Positions 17,600 to 26,148 of a stretch of DNA of 64,000 bases are shown here, piece after piece. The notes under the pieces were generated by a model. The model was not told the DNA's origin. It saw nothing but the letters and a program-made list of their open reading frames with translations, and ran no database searches. Both the position numbers and the translations under genes were made by a program. Each line of letters opens with the position of its first letter. Position 1 is the first letter of the stretch. The DNA comes from Nocardioides sp. Root140 (lineage in GTDB: Bacteria > Actinomycetota > Actinomycetes > Propionibacteriales > Nocardioidaceae), in the NCBI RefSeq assembly GCF_001426745.1, contig NZ_LMFI01000001.1, positions 472,000 through 535,999 of the forward strand, in the 5' to 3' direction.

Positions 17600-17605
17600 T
17601 AGACT
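17600..17605 (+). promoter_or_regulatory. Leaderless -10 box before ispG
   Basis: TAGACT 6 nt before the ATG at 17612; no ribosome-binding site is visible, consistent with a leaderless mRNA. Confidence 0.6.
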
Positions 17606-17611
17606 GGCGCC

Positions 17612-18763
17612 ATGACCTCGATCTCCCTCGGCATGCCCGAAGCCCCGCCGCCGGTGCTCGCGCCGCGACGCAAGACCCGCCAGATCCAGGTCGGCAAGGT
17701 CGGGGTCGGCAGCGACCACCCGGTGTCCGTGCAGTCGATGACCACGACGCTGACCTCCGACGTCAACAGCACGCTCCAGCAGATCGCCGAGCTGACCGCC
17801 GCGGGCTGTGACATCGTCCGCATCGCGTGCCCGAGCCAGGACGACGCCGACGCGCTCGCCGAGATCGCCCAGCACTCGCAGATCCCGGTCATCGCCGACA
17901 TCCACTTCCAGCCGAAGTACGTCTTCGCAGCGATCGACGCAGGCTGTGCCGCCGTACGCGTCAACCCGGGCAACATCCGCCAGTTCGACGACCAGGTCAA
18001 GGAGATCGCGGCCGCCGCCAAGGACCGCGGCACCTCGATCCGCATCGGCGTGAACGCCGGGTCCCTCGACAAGCGACTGCTCGAGAAGTACGGCAAGGCC
18101 ACCCCCGAAGCACTGATGGAGAGCGCGGTGTGGGAGGCCGGCCTCTTCGAGGAGCACGGCTTCCAGGACTTCAAGATCTCGGTCAAGCACAACGACCCGG
18201 TGGTCATGGTGCGCGCCTACGAGCTGCTCGCCGAGAGGGGCGACTGGCCGCTGCACCTCGGCGTGACCGAGGCGGGTCCCGCGTTCCAGGGCACGATCAA
18301 GTCCGCGACCGCGTTCGGCGCCCTGCTCAGCAAGGGCATCGGCGACACGATCCGGGTCAGCCTCTCCGCCCCGCCGGTGGAGGAGGTCAAGGTCGGCATC
18401 CAGATCCTGCAGTCGCTCAACCTGCGCCCCCGCAAGCTCGAGATCGTGTCGTGCCCGTCCTGCGGTCGCGCCCAGGTCGACGTCTACAAGCTGGCCGAGG
18501 AGGTCACCGCCGGGCTCGAGGGGCTGGAGGTGCCGCTGCGCGTCGCGGTGATGGGCTGCGTCGTCAACGGACCGGGCGAGGCCCGCGAGGCTGACCTCGG
18601 CGTGGCCTCCGGCAACGGCAAGGGACAGATCTTCGTCAAGGGCGAGGTCATCAAGACCGTGCCCGAGTCGCAGATCGTCGAGACCCTCATCGAAGAGGCC
18701 ATGCGCATCGCCGAGGACATGGAGCCCGTCGAGGGCGCCGCGGCCGCGGTGACCGTCAGCTGA
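17612..18763 (+). CDS. ispG: 4-hydroxy-3-methylbut-2-en-1-yl diphosphate synthase
   Basis: A 383-residue iron-sulfur enzyme (IspG/GcpE) that converts methylerythritol cyclodiphosphate to HMBPP, the penultimate step of the MEP pathway. The N-terminal TIM barrel has VQSMTTT and RVNPGNIR; the C-terminal cluster domain has SCPSCGR and [10 protein letters not shown], which supply the three cysteines of the 4Fe-4S cluster. The length is normal for the short bacterial form. It follows the site-2 protease and has its own apparent leaderless promoter after a repeat-rich gap. Confidence 0.97.
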   Translation: MTSISLGMPEAPPPVLAPRRKTRQIQVGKVGVGSDHPVSVQSMTTTLTSDVNSTLQQIAELTAAGCDIVRIACPSQDDADALAEIAQHSQIPVIADIHFQPKYVFAAIDAGCAAVRVNPGNIRQFDDQVKEIAAAAKDRGTSIRIGVNAGSLDKRLLEKYGKATPEALMESAVWEAGLFEEHGFQDFKISVKHNDPVVMVRAYELLAERGDWPLHLGVTEAGPAFQGTIKSATAFGALLSKGIGDTIRVSLSAPPVEEVKVGIQILQSLNLRPRKLEIVSCPSCGRAQVDVYKLAEEVTAGLEGLEVPLRVAVMGCVVNGPGEAREADLGVASGNGKGQIFVKGEVIKTVPESQIVETLIEEAMRIAEDMEPVEGAAAAVTVS

Positions 18764-18792
18764 GGCGACACCGCCAGGTGCCCGAGGGGCAG

Positions 18793-18798
18793 TAGGCT
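18793..18798 (+). promoter_or_regulatory. Leaderless -10 box before the DUF4081/GNAT gene
   Basis: TAGGCT 7 nt before the GTG at 18806, in a 42-bp gap after ispG. Confidence 0.55.
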
Positions 18799-18805
18799 CC
18801 GGGAC

Positions 18806-19651
18806 GTGCTGCCGACCCCCGAACACGTGCGCCCGCTGGGGCCTGATGACGTGCCGGAGTTCATGCGCCTCGTTGCGCTGGACCCGGTGGTCAACGTGTT
18901 CGCCGGCTATCGCGCCCACACCACACGCCTCGACCGTCGCTGGCTCGGAGGCGAGGTGGTCGGCCGGTTCTGCAACGGCATCCTCGTCTCGGCCCTGCAC
19001 ATCGGCGCCAACCTGGTGCCGATCCAGGTCGGTCCCGACGACTTCGAGGAGCTTGCCCACTACGGGCTGCGCGGCCGCTCGCGGGTCTCCACGATCGTCG
19101 GTCCGGCTGCCTCGGTCGAGGGCCTGTGGGCGCACATGGCCGACAAGTGGAGCGGGCCACGGGAGGTGCGCGCGCTCCAGCCGCACATGGAGATCGCCGG
19201 GTCCCCGCTGGTCGAGCCGGATCCCGCCGTACGGCGCACCGTCGCCTCCGACATCGACGTGGTCTACCCGGCGTGCGTCGCGATGTACACCGAAGAGGTC
19301 GGTGTCTCACCCGAGTGGGGTGGTGGGGGCAACCTCTACCGCACCCGCGTGATGCAGCTGATCTCCAAGGGCTGGCAGTTCGCCCGCTTCGAGGACGGCC
19401 GGGTCGTCTTCAAGGCCGAGGTCGCGTGCGCCACGCCGTACGCCGCGCAGATCCAGGGCGTGTACGTCGTCCCGGACCGTCGAGGCCAGGGACTGGCCAC
19501 GGCCTGCATGGCCGCGGTGGCGCAGACGGTGTGTGCGGAGATCGCGCCGATCGCCTCGCTCTACGTCAACGACCACAACCTCCCCGCCCGCCGGGCCTAC
19601 GAGAAGGCCGGCTTCGTGGAGACGGCGCAGTTCACCACGATCATGTTCTGA
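18806..19651 (+). CDS. GNAT acetyltransferase with N-terminal DUF4081 domain
   Basis: A 281-residue two-part protein. The first half (RPLGPDDVPEFMRLVALDP, then FEELAHYGLRGRSRVSTIVG) is the DUF4081 domain; the second half is a GNAT fold with the acetyl-CoA loop GVYVVPDRRGQGLAT and SLYVNDHNLPARRAYEKAGF. It is conserved beside ispG in many actinobacteria (Rv2867c type). Acceptor substrate is unknown. It starts at GTG 18806 with a leaderless-type promoter. Confidence 0.9.
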   Translation: MLPTPEHVRPLGPDDVPEFMRLVALDPVVNVFAGYRAHTTRLDRRWLGGEVVGRFCNGILVSALHIGANLVPIQVGPDDFEELAHYGLRGRSRVSTIVGPAASVEGLWAHMADKWSGPREVRALQPHMEIAGSPLVEPDPAVRRTVASDIDVVYPACVAMYTEEVGVSPEWGGGGNLYRTRVMQLISKGWQFARFEDGRVVFKAEVACATPYAAQIQGVYVVPDRRGQGLATACMAAVAQTVCAEIAPIASLYVNDHNLPARRAYEKAGFVETAQFTTIMF

Positions 19652-19682
19652 CCGTCGGGGGAGTCGGTGCCCCGTGCCCGCC

Positions 19683-19688
19683 TACGCT
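19683..19688 (+). promoter_or_regulatory. Leaderless -10 box before the DoxX-like gene
   Basis: TACGCT 7 nt before the GTG at 19696. Confidence 0.55.
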
Positions 19689-19695
19689 GGGCGAC

Positions 19696-20058
19696 GTGAA
19701 CATTCCCAAGGACGTCCTCGGCCTCGCCGGCATCTTCGCTGTCTCCGGCGTCATCCATCTGGTCAAGCCCGAGGTCTACGAACCGATCGTGCCCAAGTTC
19801 GTGCCCGCCCGCCGCGAGGTCGTGCTCGGCTCGGGTGTCGCCGAGATCGTCTGTGCCGCTGGCCTCCTGCACCCGCGCACCCGCTCCGTCGCGGGGTGGG
19901 CCAGCGCCGGACTGCTCCTCGGGGTCTACCCGGCGAACTTCAAGATGGCGGCCGACGCGCAGAAGCGGAAGAACACCGCGCTCAAGGCCGGCACCCTGGC
20001 CCGCCTGCCCCTGCAGATCCCGATGATCCGTAGCGCCCTCAAGGCCGCCCGCGGCTGA
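19696..20058 (+). CDS. DoxX-like small membrane protein
   Basis: A 120-residue integral membrane protein resembling DoxX/MauE-type proteins. Hydrophobic segments at about residues 7-23 (LGLAGIFAVSGVIHLVK), 42-58 (VVLGSGVAEIVCAAGLL) and 65-80 suggest three or four helices; the first carries the GVIHLVKPE signature common in this group. The GTG start is set by the -10 box and by the length of relatives; longer upstream frames overlap the GNAT gene. Role unknown, possibly redox-linked. Its stop lies inside a perfect palindrome that may end transcription. Confidence 0.78.
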   Translation: MNIPKDVLGLAGIFAVSGVIHLVKPEVYEPIVPKFVPARREVVLGSGVAEIVCAAGLLHPRTRSVAGWASAGLLLGVYPANFKMAADAQKRKNTALKAGTLARLPLQIPMIRSALKAARG

Positions 20059-20074
20059 GCCTGCAGGCTCAGCC
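20053..20074. terminator. Perfect 22-bp palindrome over the DoxX-like stop codon
   Basis: GGCTGAGCCTG followed directly by its reverse complement CAGGCTCAGCC. It spans the stop codon at 20056-20058. No T-tract follows, so it could be an intrinsic-like terminator or a protein-binding palindrome. Confidence 0.6.
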
Positions 20075-20085
20075 GACTGCTCCGC

Positions 20086-20131
20086 GGTGGCTGATGGCTC
20101 CCCGCGGCGCCGCTGACAGCCATCAGCCACC
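20086..20131. repeat. GGTGGCTGATGG inverted repeat, copy 2
   Basis: Perfect 14-bp arms GGTGGCTGATGGCT (20086-20099) and AGCCATCAGCCACC (20118-20131), with a GC-rich loop that holds GCGGCGCCGC. It shares its arms with the repeat at 6253-6300. It lies between convergent genes and may also end transcription from both sides. Confidence 0.85.
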
Positions 20132-20147
20132 ACCGCGGCCGTGCAGC

Positions 20148-20624
20148 TCAGGGCTTCCAGATCACCTTGAACTGCTCGAGGACGACCTCGAACTCGTCGG
20201 TCACCTCGTGGCCGAACTCGGTGAAGAAGTCGCGGTGCGCCTGCCGCCAGTGGTCCAGCGAGAGGTCGCCCTCACCCTCGAGCCGGGCGTGCTCGGCGGA
20301 GACCTCGGCGAACGGCATGGTGCGCACGTCGGTCGTCTGCACCAGCACGCGTGGCACGTCGGCGCCGTCGTTGATGATCGACAGGCTGCCGACGCTGGGC
20401 AGCTCCTCTTCGTCGTAGTCGGCGAGCGCGGAGGCGGTGGCGGTCTTGCGACCGTCGAGCACCAGCGCAAGCAGCTCGTCGGCCATGTCGGCGGAGTCCC
20501 CGAAGGCCCACGCCGGCGGGCACAGCGCCTCGCTCGCGTTGGGTCCGGTGTAGACCCGCAGCCGGTTGAGGTTGGCACGCACCTTGGCGTCTGCCCAGAA
20601 GGCCTCGAGGGCCGCGTCGCTCAT
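20148..20624 (-). CDS. ASCH domain protein
   Basis: A 158-residue protein of the ASCH (PUA-like) superfamily, COG4405 type. The body has LALVLDGRKTATASALADYD, the typical G-R-K-T-A-T signature, LPSVGSLSIINDGADVPRVL and the final EFKV-like strand. ASCH domains bind RNA and some members hydrolyse acetylated cytidine; the exact activity is unknown here. TACGCT lies seven bases before the ATG, so a leaderless transcript is likely. Confidence 0.87.
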   Translation of the reverse strand: MSDAALEAFWADAKVRANLNRLRVYTGPNASEALCPPAWAFGDSADMADELLALVLDGRKTATASALADYDEEELPSVGSLSIINDGADVPRVLVQTTDVRTMPFAEVSAEHARLEGEGDLSLDHWRQAHRDFFTEFGHEVTDEFEVVLEQFKVIWKP

Positions 20625-20631
20625 GTCGTGC

Positions 20632-20637
20632 AGCGTA
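20632..20637 (-). promoter_or_regulatory. Leaderless -10 box before the ASCH gene
   Basis: TACGCT on the minus strand, 7 nt before the ATG at 20624. Confidence 0.5.
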
Positions 20638-20675
20638 CGGGCCCGCCCGGTGCCCTGGCTCCGGACGGTGGGGGA

Positions 20676-21662
20676 TCAGTGCCGGCGGGCCCGCCAGACG
20701 GCGAAGGGGACCGGCTCCGCGTCGTCCTCGAGCTGGCCGACCATGCTCTCGGTGAACCAGTCGCGCAGCTCGTTCATCTCGGGAGTCGAGGCGAGGGTGA
20801 GCAGGTGCTGGTCGACGCACATCCGGTCGGCGAGTGCGATGGTGTCGGCGAGCTCCCGGGCGAGCACACTGAGCTCCGGGGGAGCGGGCATCTCGATGTC
20901 GACGACGTCGAGGCCGGCCGCCGCGGCCTCCTGCGCGATTCGCCGGCCCATGTGTCGGGCAAAGGCGGGACGCGCGACCAGCCGCTCGATCAGCTCGCCC
21001 AGCTCGCGCGGACGCGGGCCCGAGTCCGCGCCGGCGTCGATCAACTGGAGCTCACGGATCAGGTCGTCGAGATGCTGGTCGAGTCGGAGGCCGAGGTCGA
21101 CCGGGCACTGCGGCATGAGGAGCATCTTCCAGCCGGCCGGAAGCATCATCGGTGCGTCCTCGACCGCGGGGAGCGTGCCGAGGCTGGGCGGACGGATCGG
21201 GTGCTCCACGTCGGAGGCCTCGATCTCGGCCCAGATGCGCCGTCCCAGCCCGGTCTCGTCGATGCCCCAGTGCCGCGACAAGATCGAGACGATCGACAGT
21301 CCTCGTCCGGTGGTCGCCAGCTCCTCCACCGGGGGCGCCTGCTCGCTCGCGGCACCTGCCCGTCGAGAGGTCTGGGGCACGAGGGCCTGCACCGGCACCA
21401 GCCCGCCGGCATCCTCGACGGAGACCCGGACCGCCGCATCGAGGTCGTTGAGGACCACGTTCATGTAGCTGCTGCCACTGTGCAGGGCGGTGTTCGCAGC
21501 CATCTCGGTCACGCACAGTGCGGCGTCGTCGATCAGGTCGGCGCGCTCCCAGCCGGTCAGGCCGTCACGGACGAACCGACGGGCCCCGGGCACGCTGGCG
21601 GTCTCGGCGGCGAGTCGTACTCGCAACTCCGGCCGCTTCTCCCACGGGACGGTCGTAGGCAT
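20676..21662 (-). CDS. HATPase (anti-sigma-factor kinase-like) regulatory protein
   Basis: A 328-residue protein with an N-terminal GHKL ATPase domain: N-box [14 protein letters not shown]1 SVEDAGG and G2 TTGRGLSIV. This is the RsbW/SpoIIAB-like domain common in actinobacterial regulators. The C-terminal 170 residues ([21 protein letters not shown] onward in two stretches) are helical and not a family I can name. I prefer the ATG at 21662 because GAGAGG sits nine bases ahead of it; the ATG at 21671 directly abuts that site. No sigma factor or antagonist gene is adjacent, so partners are unknown. Confidence 0.75.
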   Translation of the reverse strand: MPTTVPWEKRPELRVRLAAETASVPGARRFVRDGLTGWERADLIDDAALCVTEMAANTALHSGSSYMNVVLNDLDAAVRVSVEDAGGLVPVQALVPQTSRRAGAASEQAPPVEELATTGRGLSIVSILSRHWGIDETGLGRRIWAEIEASDVEHPIRPPSLGTLPAVEDAPMMLPAGWKMLLMPQCPVDLGLRLDQHLDDLIRELQLIDAGADSGPRPRELGELIERLVARPAFARHMGRRIAQEAAAAGLDVVDIEMPAPPELSVLARELADTIALADRMCVDQHLLTLASTPEMNELRDWFTESMVGQLEDDAEPVPFAVWRARRH

Positions 21663-21759
21663 GGTGCTCATCCTCTCACCACTTCGCCGACGGCGGGGCG
21701 ACTCGCGCCACGTCGTCAGGACAACGGAAACCGCCTCGCGACTGGCGCTCGGGCACAAG

Positions 21760-21765
21760 TAGCCT
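21760..21765 (+). promoter_or_regulatory. Leaderless -10 box before proS
   Basis: TAGCCT 7 nt before the ATG at 21773. Confidence 0.6.
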
Positions 21766-21772
21766 TGCCCGC

Positions 21773-23557
21773 ATGATCCTTCGGATGTCCCAGCTCTTCG
21801 TCCGCACGCTTCGCGACGACCCCAACGACGCAGAGGTGCCCAGCCACCGCCTGCTCGTCCGGGCCGGCTACATCCGCCGCGCCGCGCCGGGCATCTACAC
21901 CTGGCTGCCGCTGGGCCTTCGGGTCTTCCGCAAGGTCGAGAACATCATCCGCGAGGAGATGGACGCGATGGGCGGCCAGGAGCTCCAGTTCCCCGCGCTG
22001 CTGCCCCGCGAGCCCTACGAGGCCACGAACCGGTGGACCGAGTACGGCGACGGCATCTTCCGCCTCAAGGACCGCAAGGGCGCCGACTACCTGCTCGGCC
22101 CCACCCACGAGGAGATGTTCACCCTCGTGGTGAAGGACCTCTACTCGTCCTACAAGGACCTGCCCGTCTGGCTCTACCAGATCCAGACGAAGTACCGCGA
22201 CGAGGCGCGCCCCCGCGCTGGGCTCATGCGTGGTCGCGAGTTCACCATGAAGGACGCCTACTCCTTCGACACCAGCGACGCCGGCCTCGACGCGTCGTAC
22301 GCCGCACACCGCGCGGCGTACATCAAGACGTTCGACCGGCTCGGCTTCGACTACGTCATCGTCAAGGCGACCAGCGGCGCGATGGGCGGATCGAAGAGCG
22401 AGGAGTTCCTGGCCCGCTCCGAGGTCGGCGAGGACACCTTCGTCCACTGCCCCACCTGTGAGTACGCCGCCAACGTCGAGGCCGTCGCGGTGCCTTCCCC
22501 CGCGCCCGTGTCGTACGACGACGCCCCGGCCGCGCACGCCGAGCAGACGCCCGCGACGCCGACCATCGAGACGCTGGTCAACCACCTCAACGAGAAGTTC
22601 CCCCGCGACGACCGTCCCTGGGCGGCCGGCGACACGCTCAAGAACGTGATGGTGGTCCTCAAGCACCCCGACGGCACCCGTGAGCCCCTCGCCATCGGCA
22701 TCCCCGGTGACCGCGAGGTCGACCAGAAGCGCCTCGAGGGGCAGCTCGAGCCCATCGAGGTCGAGGCGATGGACGAGACCGAGTTCCGCAAGCACCCCGC
22801 CCTGGTCAAGGGCTACATCGGGCCGGGCGCGCTCGGTGAGGAGTCCGACAGCAAGATCCGCTACGTCGTCGACCCCCGGGTCAGTGAGGGCACCCGCTGG
22901 GTGACCGGCGCCAACGTCGACGGCCAGCACGTCATCGACCTGGTCGCCGGCCGTGACTTCACCGCCGACGGCACGATCGAGGCGGCCGAGGTGCGCGACG
23001 GTGACGCGTGCCCGCAGTGTGCCACCGAAGGACGCGATGGCAGGCTCGAGACCGCGCGCGGCATCGAGATGGGCCACATCTTCCAGCTCGGCCGCAAGTA
23101 CGCCGAGGCACTCGACCTCAAGGTCCTCGACGAGAACGGCAAGCTGGTCACCGTCACGATGGGCTCCTACGGCATCGGCGTCTCACGTGCCGTGCCGGTC
23201 ATCGCTGAGGACAACCACGACGACTCCGGCCTGATCTGGCCCCGCGAGGTCGCACCCGCCGACGTCCACCTCGTCGCGACCGGCAAGGACCCGGCGATCC
23301 ACGAGGCGGCCGAGAAGATCGCCGCCGACCTGTCGCAGGCCGGCCTCGACGTGATCTTCGACGACCGGCCCACGAAGGTGAGCCCGGGCGTGAAGTTCAA
23401 GGACGCCGAGCTGATCGGCGTACCCACCATCGCCGTGGTCGGCCGCGGCCTGGCCGACGACGGCACCGTCGAGGTCAAGGACCGGCGTTCCGGCGAGCGG
23501 ACCAACGTGGCGGTGGCCGACATCGTCGCCCACCTGACCGAGGTGGTCAGGAGCTGA
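21773..23557 (+). CDS. proS: Prolyl-tRNA synthetase, bacterial type with editing domain
   Basis: A 594-residue class II aminoacyl-tRNA synthetase that charges tRNA-Pro. Motif 1 region [11 protein letters not shown], motif 2 [14 protein letters not shown] and motif 3 GSYGIGVSR are all present. Between motifs 2 and 3 lies the long INS editing domain (about residues 225-400), which in this type removes mis-attached alanine. The C-terminal anticodon-binding domain ends with [12 protein letters not shown]. The first residues [17 protein letters not shown] match the conserved bacterial N-terminus, so ATG 21773 is well supported. Confidence 0.97.
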   Translation: MILRMSQLFVRTLRDDPNDAEVPSHRLLVRAGYIRRAAPGIYTWLPLGLRVFRKVENIIREEMDAMGGQELQFPALLPREPYEATNRWTEYGDGIFRLKDRKGADYLLGPTHEEMFTLVVKDLYSSYKDLPVWLYQIQTKYRDEARPRAGLMRGREFTMKDAYSFDTSDAGLDASYAAHRAAYIKTFDRLGFDYVIVKATSGAMGGSKSEEFLARSEVGEDTFVHCPTCEYAANVEAVAVPSPAPVSYDDAPAAHAEQTPATPTIETLVNHLNEKFPRDDRPWAAGDTLKNVMVVLKHPDGTREPLAIGIPGDREVDQKRLEGQLEPIEVEAMDETEFRKHPALVKGYIGPGALGEESDSKIRYVVDPRVSEGTRWVTGANVDGQHVIDLVAGRDFTADGTIEAAEVRDGDACPQCATEGRDGRLETARGIEMGHIFQLGRKYAEALDLKVLDENGKLVTVTMGSYGIGVSRAVPVIAEDNHDDSGLIWPREVAPADVHLVATGKDPAIHEAAEKIAADLSQAGLDVIFDDRPTKVSPGVKFKDAELIGVPTIAVVGRGLADDGTVEVKDRRSGERTNVAVADIVAHLTEVVRS

Positions 23558-23579
23558 CCGGGTCGACTTGGGCTACCGA

Positions 23580-23585
23580 TAAGTT
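23580..23585 (+). promoter_or_regulatory. Leaderless -10 box before the HAD gene
   Basis: TAAGTT 6 nt before the ATG at 23592. Confidence 0.5.
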
Positions 23586-23591
23586 GCGCCC

Positions 23592-24323
23592 ATGAGCAGC
23601 GGACCCTCGAACCTTGACGCGGTGATCTTCGACTGGGGCGGCACGCTGACCCAGTGGCACGACATCGACTTCCACGCGGAGTCGCTGGCCCTGGCCCAGG
23701 CGGTGATCACGACGCCCACGAAGGACGACGACCATCACGCGCACGCCGCCTGGCTGCATTCCGCGGGCGACGTGATCTGGGGCCGCTCGCGTGACCACCA
23801 GCAGAGCGCGACGGTGGGGGACCTCTTCACCGAGGCCGGTCTCGAGCACGACCCGGAGCTGCTGGCCGCCTACCGCGAGTTCTGGGAGCCGCACACCGGC
23901 ACCGACCCGCAGGTGGCACCGCTGTTCGAGGGGCTGCGCGCGCTCGGGCTGAAGGTGGGCGTGCTGTCCAACACGATCTGGCCGCGGGAGTGGCACGAGG
24001 AGTTCTTCCGTCGCGACGGGGTCGACCACCTCATCGACGGTGACGTCTACACGAGCGAGATCCCGTGGACCAAGCCCTCTCCGGACGCCTTCGCCGCAGC
24101 CCTGGGAGCGGTGGGTGCCACCGACCCGGCCCGCTGTGTCTACGTGGGAGACCGGCTCTTCGACGACGTCTGGGGCGCCCAGAACGCCGGCCTCCGGGCC
24201 ATCCACATCCCGCACAGCACCATCCCGACCAACCAGGTCGGTCACACCGAAGGCACGCCGGACGCGGTGGCCCACGAACTGGCCGAGATCCTGGGCATCG
24301 TGACGGCCTGGAACGACGTCTGA
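23592..24323 (+). CDS. HAD-superfamily hydrolase
   Basis: A 243-residue HAD-fold phosphatase-like protein. Motif I is FDWGGTLT: the nucleophile D14 is present, but the usual second Asp (DxD) is Gly16, as in haloacid dehalogenase-like and several phosphatase-unproven subgroups. Motif II is GVLSNT, motif III lysine lies in KPSPDAF, and motif IV is YVGDRLFDDVWG. The cap domain lies between motif I and motif II. The missing second Asp makes classical phosphatase activity doubtful. A structured gene-free stretch follows. Confidence 0.87.
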   Translation: MSSGPSNLDAVIFDWGGTLTQWHDIDFHAESLALAQAVITTPTKDDDHHAHAAWLHSAGDVIWGRSRDHQQSATVGDLFTEAGLEHDPELLAAYREFWEPHTGTDPQVAPLFEGLRALGLKVGVLSNTIWPREWHEEFFRRDGVDHLIDGDVYTSEIPWTKPSPDAFAAALGAVGATDPARCVYVGDRLFDDVWGAQNAGLRAIHIPHSTIPTNQVGHTEGTPDAVAHELAEILGIVTAWNDV

Positions 24324-24645
24324 AGGACCTTCATCGGACTGCAGGGATCCGCGATTCACTTTTGCAAGTTCTTGCAACGCAAAAACCTGCAACCACCAAC
24401 TGCTGGGCACCAGCGAAGAACTGGGGAAGGATCATCCTTGGTGGTGTTCACACACTCGGGGTGAACCAATCCGGCGTCGGGGCAGATCTCGGGGCTTCCC
24501 CGATGCCGGGCCACCTCCGCACCAGGACTGGCTGCCGGGAGAGGGCCTTCGCCCAGCCTTGAGGGCCATCTCCGGGCCAGTCCTGGCGGGTCCGTTCTGC
24601 CGGGCCCGCCGCGGAGGGGCCCAGCCCGAGCGAGTTCAGCGCGGC
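24324..24645. other. 322-bp gene-free stretch with a LacI-type palindrome and several stable hairpins
   Basis: It lies between convergent genes. It holds TTGCAAGTTCTTGCAA near 24363-24378, a perfect 7-bp-arm inverted repeat like LacI/MalR-family operators; AAGGAT-C-ATCCTT at 24427-24439; a 12-bp stem CCGGCGTCGGGG / CCCCGATGCCGG (24471-24509, one wobble); and a long imperfect hairpin with CCAGGACTGGC / GCCAGTCCTGG ends (24522-24586). No frame here has coding character. It may be a structured RNA with its own promoter. Confidence 0.6.
24522..24586. repeat. Long imperfect hairpin in the 24.3-24.6 kb gap
   Basis: Arms begin CCAGGACTGGC and end GCCAGTCCTGG. After a small bulge the inner part CCGGGAGAGGGCC pairs with GGGCCATCTCCGG with few mismatches. 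It can serve as a bidirectional terminator for the two convergent genes. Confidence 0.75.
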
Positions 24646-25068
24646 TCAGGCGTCGATGCCCGGCAGGTCGGTCGGGTCGCCGTCGAAGTCGAGCTGGCGC
24701 ACCGCCGACTCGACCAGCGCGTTCACGCCCCAGGCCCGTTCGTCTTCCGTGGTGCGGCCGACCAGGTCGGCGTACGCCGCGGCGCAACGTTGCTCGACCT
24801 GCAGCCCGATGGCCTTGAGCTCGGCGGGGGTGCGGGCGGCATTGGGCAGCTCGTAGGCGACCTCGGCGGCCACCGGGACCTCGTCGGCGTCACGCACCCA
24901 GCGCACGAGCTGGTCGCGGCGGCTCCGGTGGGTCACGTAGGCCGTGGTGACCGCGTCGTACAGCGCCGGCTGCGACGACTGCGAGGTCTGCCCGCCCAGC
25001 ACGCCGTAGATCCAGACGGCCGCGTGCTCGGCGGCGAGAGTGGTCTGCAGTGCGTCGGTCCCGGTCAT
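24646..25068 (-). CDS. Ferritin-like DUF4439 protein
   Basis: A 140-residue all-helical protein of the DUF4439 ferritin-like group. Helical segments with conserved acidic and histidine positions are visible (LQTTLAAEHAAVWIYGVLGG, AYVTHRSRRDQLVRWV, CAAAYADLVGRTTEDERAWG), which fits a four-helix bundle. Metal binding is plausible but not shown. The ATG overlaps the stop of the upstream lipoprotein gene (ATGA), so the two are translated together and probably act together at the membrane. Confidence 0.8.
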   Translation of the reverse strand: MTGTDALQTTLAAEHAAVWIYGVLGGQTSQSSQPALYDAVTTAYVTHRSRRDQLVRWVRDADEVPVAAEVAYELPNAARTPAELKAIGLQVEQRCAAAYADLVGRTTEDERAWGVNALVESAVRQLDFDGDPTDLPGIDA

Positions 25069-25568
25069 GCGTCGGCGTCCTTCGCGGTTTCGGGGAGCAG
25101 CGCGACCTGCTGGGCGACCCCGGCCGCCATCGCCGCGAGGGTGCGGGCGAGCTCCCCGCTCGACACCTCGCCGGCCAGCTTGGTCAGGGTGCGCTGCAGG
25201 CCGAGCTCGCGGCGGCGTACGGCCTTGAGGGCGGCGGTGGCGCGGGTCGGCGTGCCCATGCGCACGGTCGTCCCGGTGTCGCCTTCCTTGGCGATGAGCG
25301 CTTGGTGCGCGGTGTGCAGGGCGGTCAGCGCCGCCAGTGGCTCGGCGAGACCCACGTGATCGGCCGAGACGTCCTTCACGAAGGCGTCGGCGTCCGCGAT
25401 CGCCTGCAGCGCGGCCTTCACCTGCTGCTCGTCGGGGACGGCGTTCGAGGGCTCGGCGGCCGGCTCGTCGCCGTCCTCGGCCGGTCCCCAGCGGCATCCG
25501 GCCAACGCCAGGAGGGGCGCGGCAGCGAGCGTCGTACGACGCGAGACGGGGCGTGAGGACAGTGGCAC
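25065..25568 (-). CDS. Putative Tat lipoprotein, ferritin-like partner
   Basis: A 167-residue protein that starts at GTG 25568 with SRRTTLAAAPLLALAGC: a twin-arginine-like SRRTTL and a lipobox LAGC, so it is probably exported folded and lipid-anchored. The mature part is helical and rich in Ala (VKAALQAIADADAFVKDVSA, then HTAHQALIAKEGD), similar in style to its DUF4439 partner. A long upstream frame to 25832 runs over the rimP region and is rejected. TAGAGT lies seven bases upstream. Confidence 0.75.
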   Translation of the reverse strand: MPLSSRPVSRRTTLAAAPLLALAGCRWGPAEDGDEPAAEPSNAVPDEQQVKAALQAIADADAFVKDVSADHVGLAEPLAALTALHTAHQALIAKEGDTGTTVRMGTPTRATAALKAVRRRELGLQRTLTKLAGEVSSGELARTLAAMAAGVAQQVALLPETAKDADA

Positions 25569-25575
25569 GCGGGAG

Positions 25576-25581
25576 ACTCTA
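25576..25581 (-). promoter_or_regulatory. Leaderless -10 box before the lipoprotein gene
   Basis: TAGAGT on the minus strand, 7 nt before the GTG at 25568; it supports this start over longer frames. Confidence 0.55.
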
Positions 25582-25650
25582 ACCGGAGGTCTTGATCCCA
25601 CGGGATTGCCAGTATGGTTGGGCCCACAACAGCACAAGGAGGTCGCACCC

Positions 25651-26148
25651 ATGAGCAGCGCCAAGTCTGACGCAACCAGGGATCGCATCGAAGCGGAACT
25701 CATCGACCCCCTGTCGACCATGGGTCTCGACGTCGAGGCGGTCGAGATCACTCCCGCCGGCAAGCGTCGTGTCCTTCGCGTCGCCGTCGACAAGGACGGT
25801 GGTGTCAACCTGGACGACGTCGCAGCCGCCACCCGCGAGGTCGAGCGCGTGCTCGACGCCTCCGACGTGATGGGGGAGCACCCCTACACGCTCGAGGTCA
25901 CCTCGCGAGGCGTCGACCGGCCGTTGACCCTCCCGCGCCACTGGCGCCGCAACGAGGACCGCCTGGTCAAGGTGGCCCTCGTGGAGGGCGGCGAGGTCGA
26001 AGGCCGCATCAGCAGTTCCACCGAGACCGCAGTCACCCTCACCATGGAGGGCCCTGGCAGTGACGGAGCCGACCGCGAGGTGGCGTACGCCGACATCGCC
26101 AAGGCCAAGGTCCAGATCGAGTTCAACCGAAAGAGCAAGGACGCCTGA
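25651..26148 (+). CDS. rimP: Ribosome maturation factor RimP
   Basis: A 165-residue cytoplasmic protein needed for 30S subunit maturation. The N-terminal domain has [20 protein letters not shown] and [17 protein letters not shown]; then [13 protein letters not shown], the family hallmark S-P/R-G-x-D-R-P; and a C-terminal SH3-like domain. ATG 25651 is chosen because AAGGAGG lies eight bases upstream; an upstream start at 25606 lacks such a site. Its stop overlaps the nusA ATG (TGATG). Confidence 0.95.
   Translation: MSSAKSDATRDRIEAELIDPLSTMGLDVEAVEITPAGKRRVLRVAVDKDGGVNLDDVAAATREVERVLDASDVMGEHPYTLEVTSRGVDRPLTLPRHWRRNEDRLVKVALVEGGEVEGRISSSTETAVTLTMEGPGSDGADREVAYADIAKAKVQIEFNRKSKDA

Noticed and set aside
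16937..19186. 749-residue minus-strand open frame opposite the site-2 protease and ispG
   Set aside because: It spans three clear plus-strand genes and has no domain; produced by GC bias.
24356..24787. Minus-strand open frame over the structured gap
   Set aside because: Arg/Gly-rich shadow, no start signal, partly overlaps the ferritin-like gene in another frame.
25569..25832. N-terminal extension of the lipoprotein gene
   Set aside because: It runs through the rimP promoter and start; the lipobox and -10 box fix the start at 25568.
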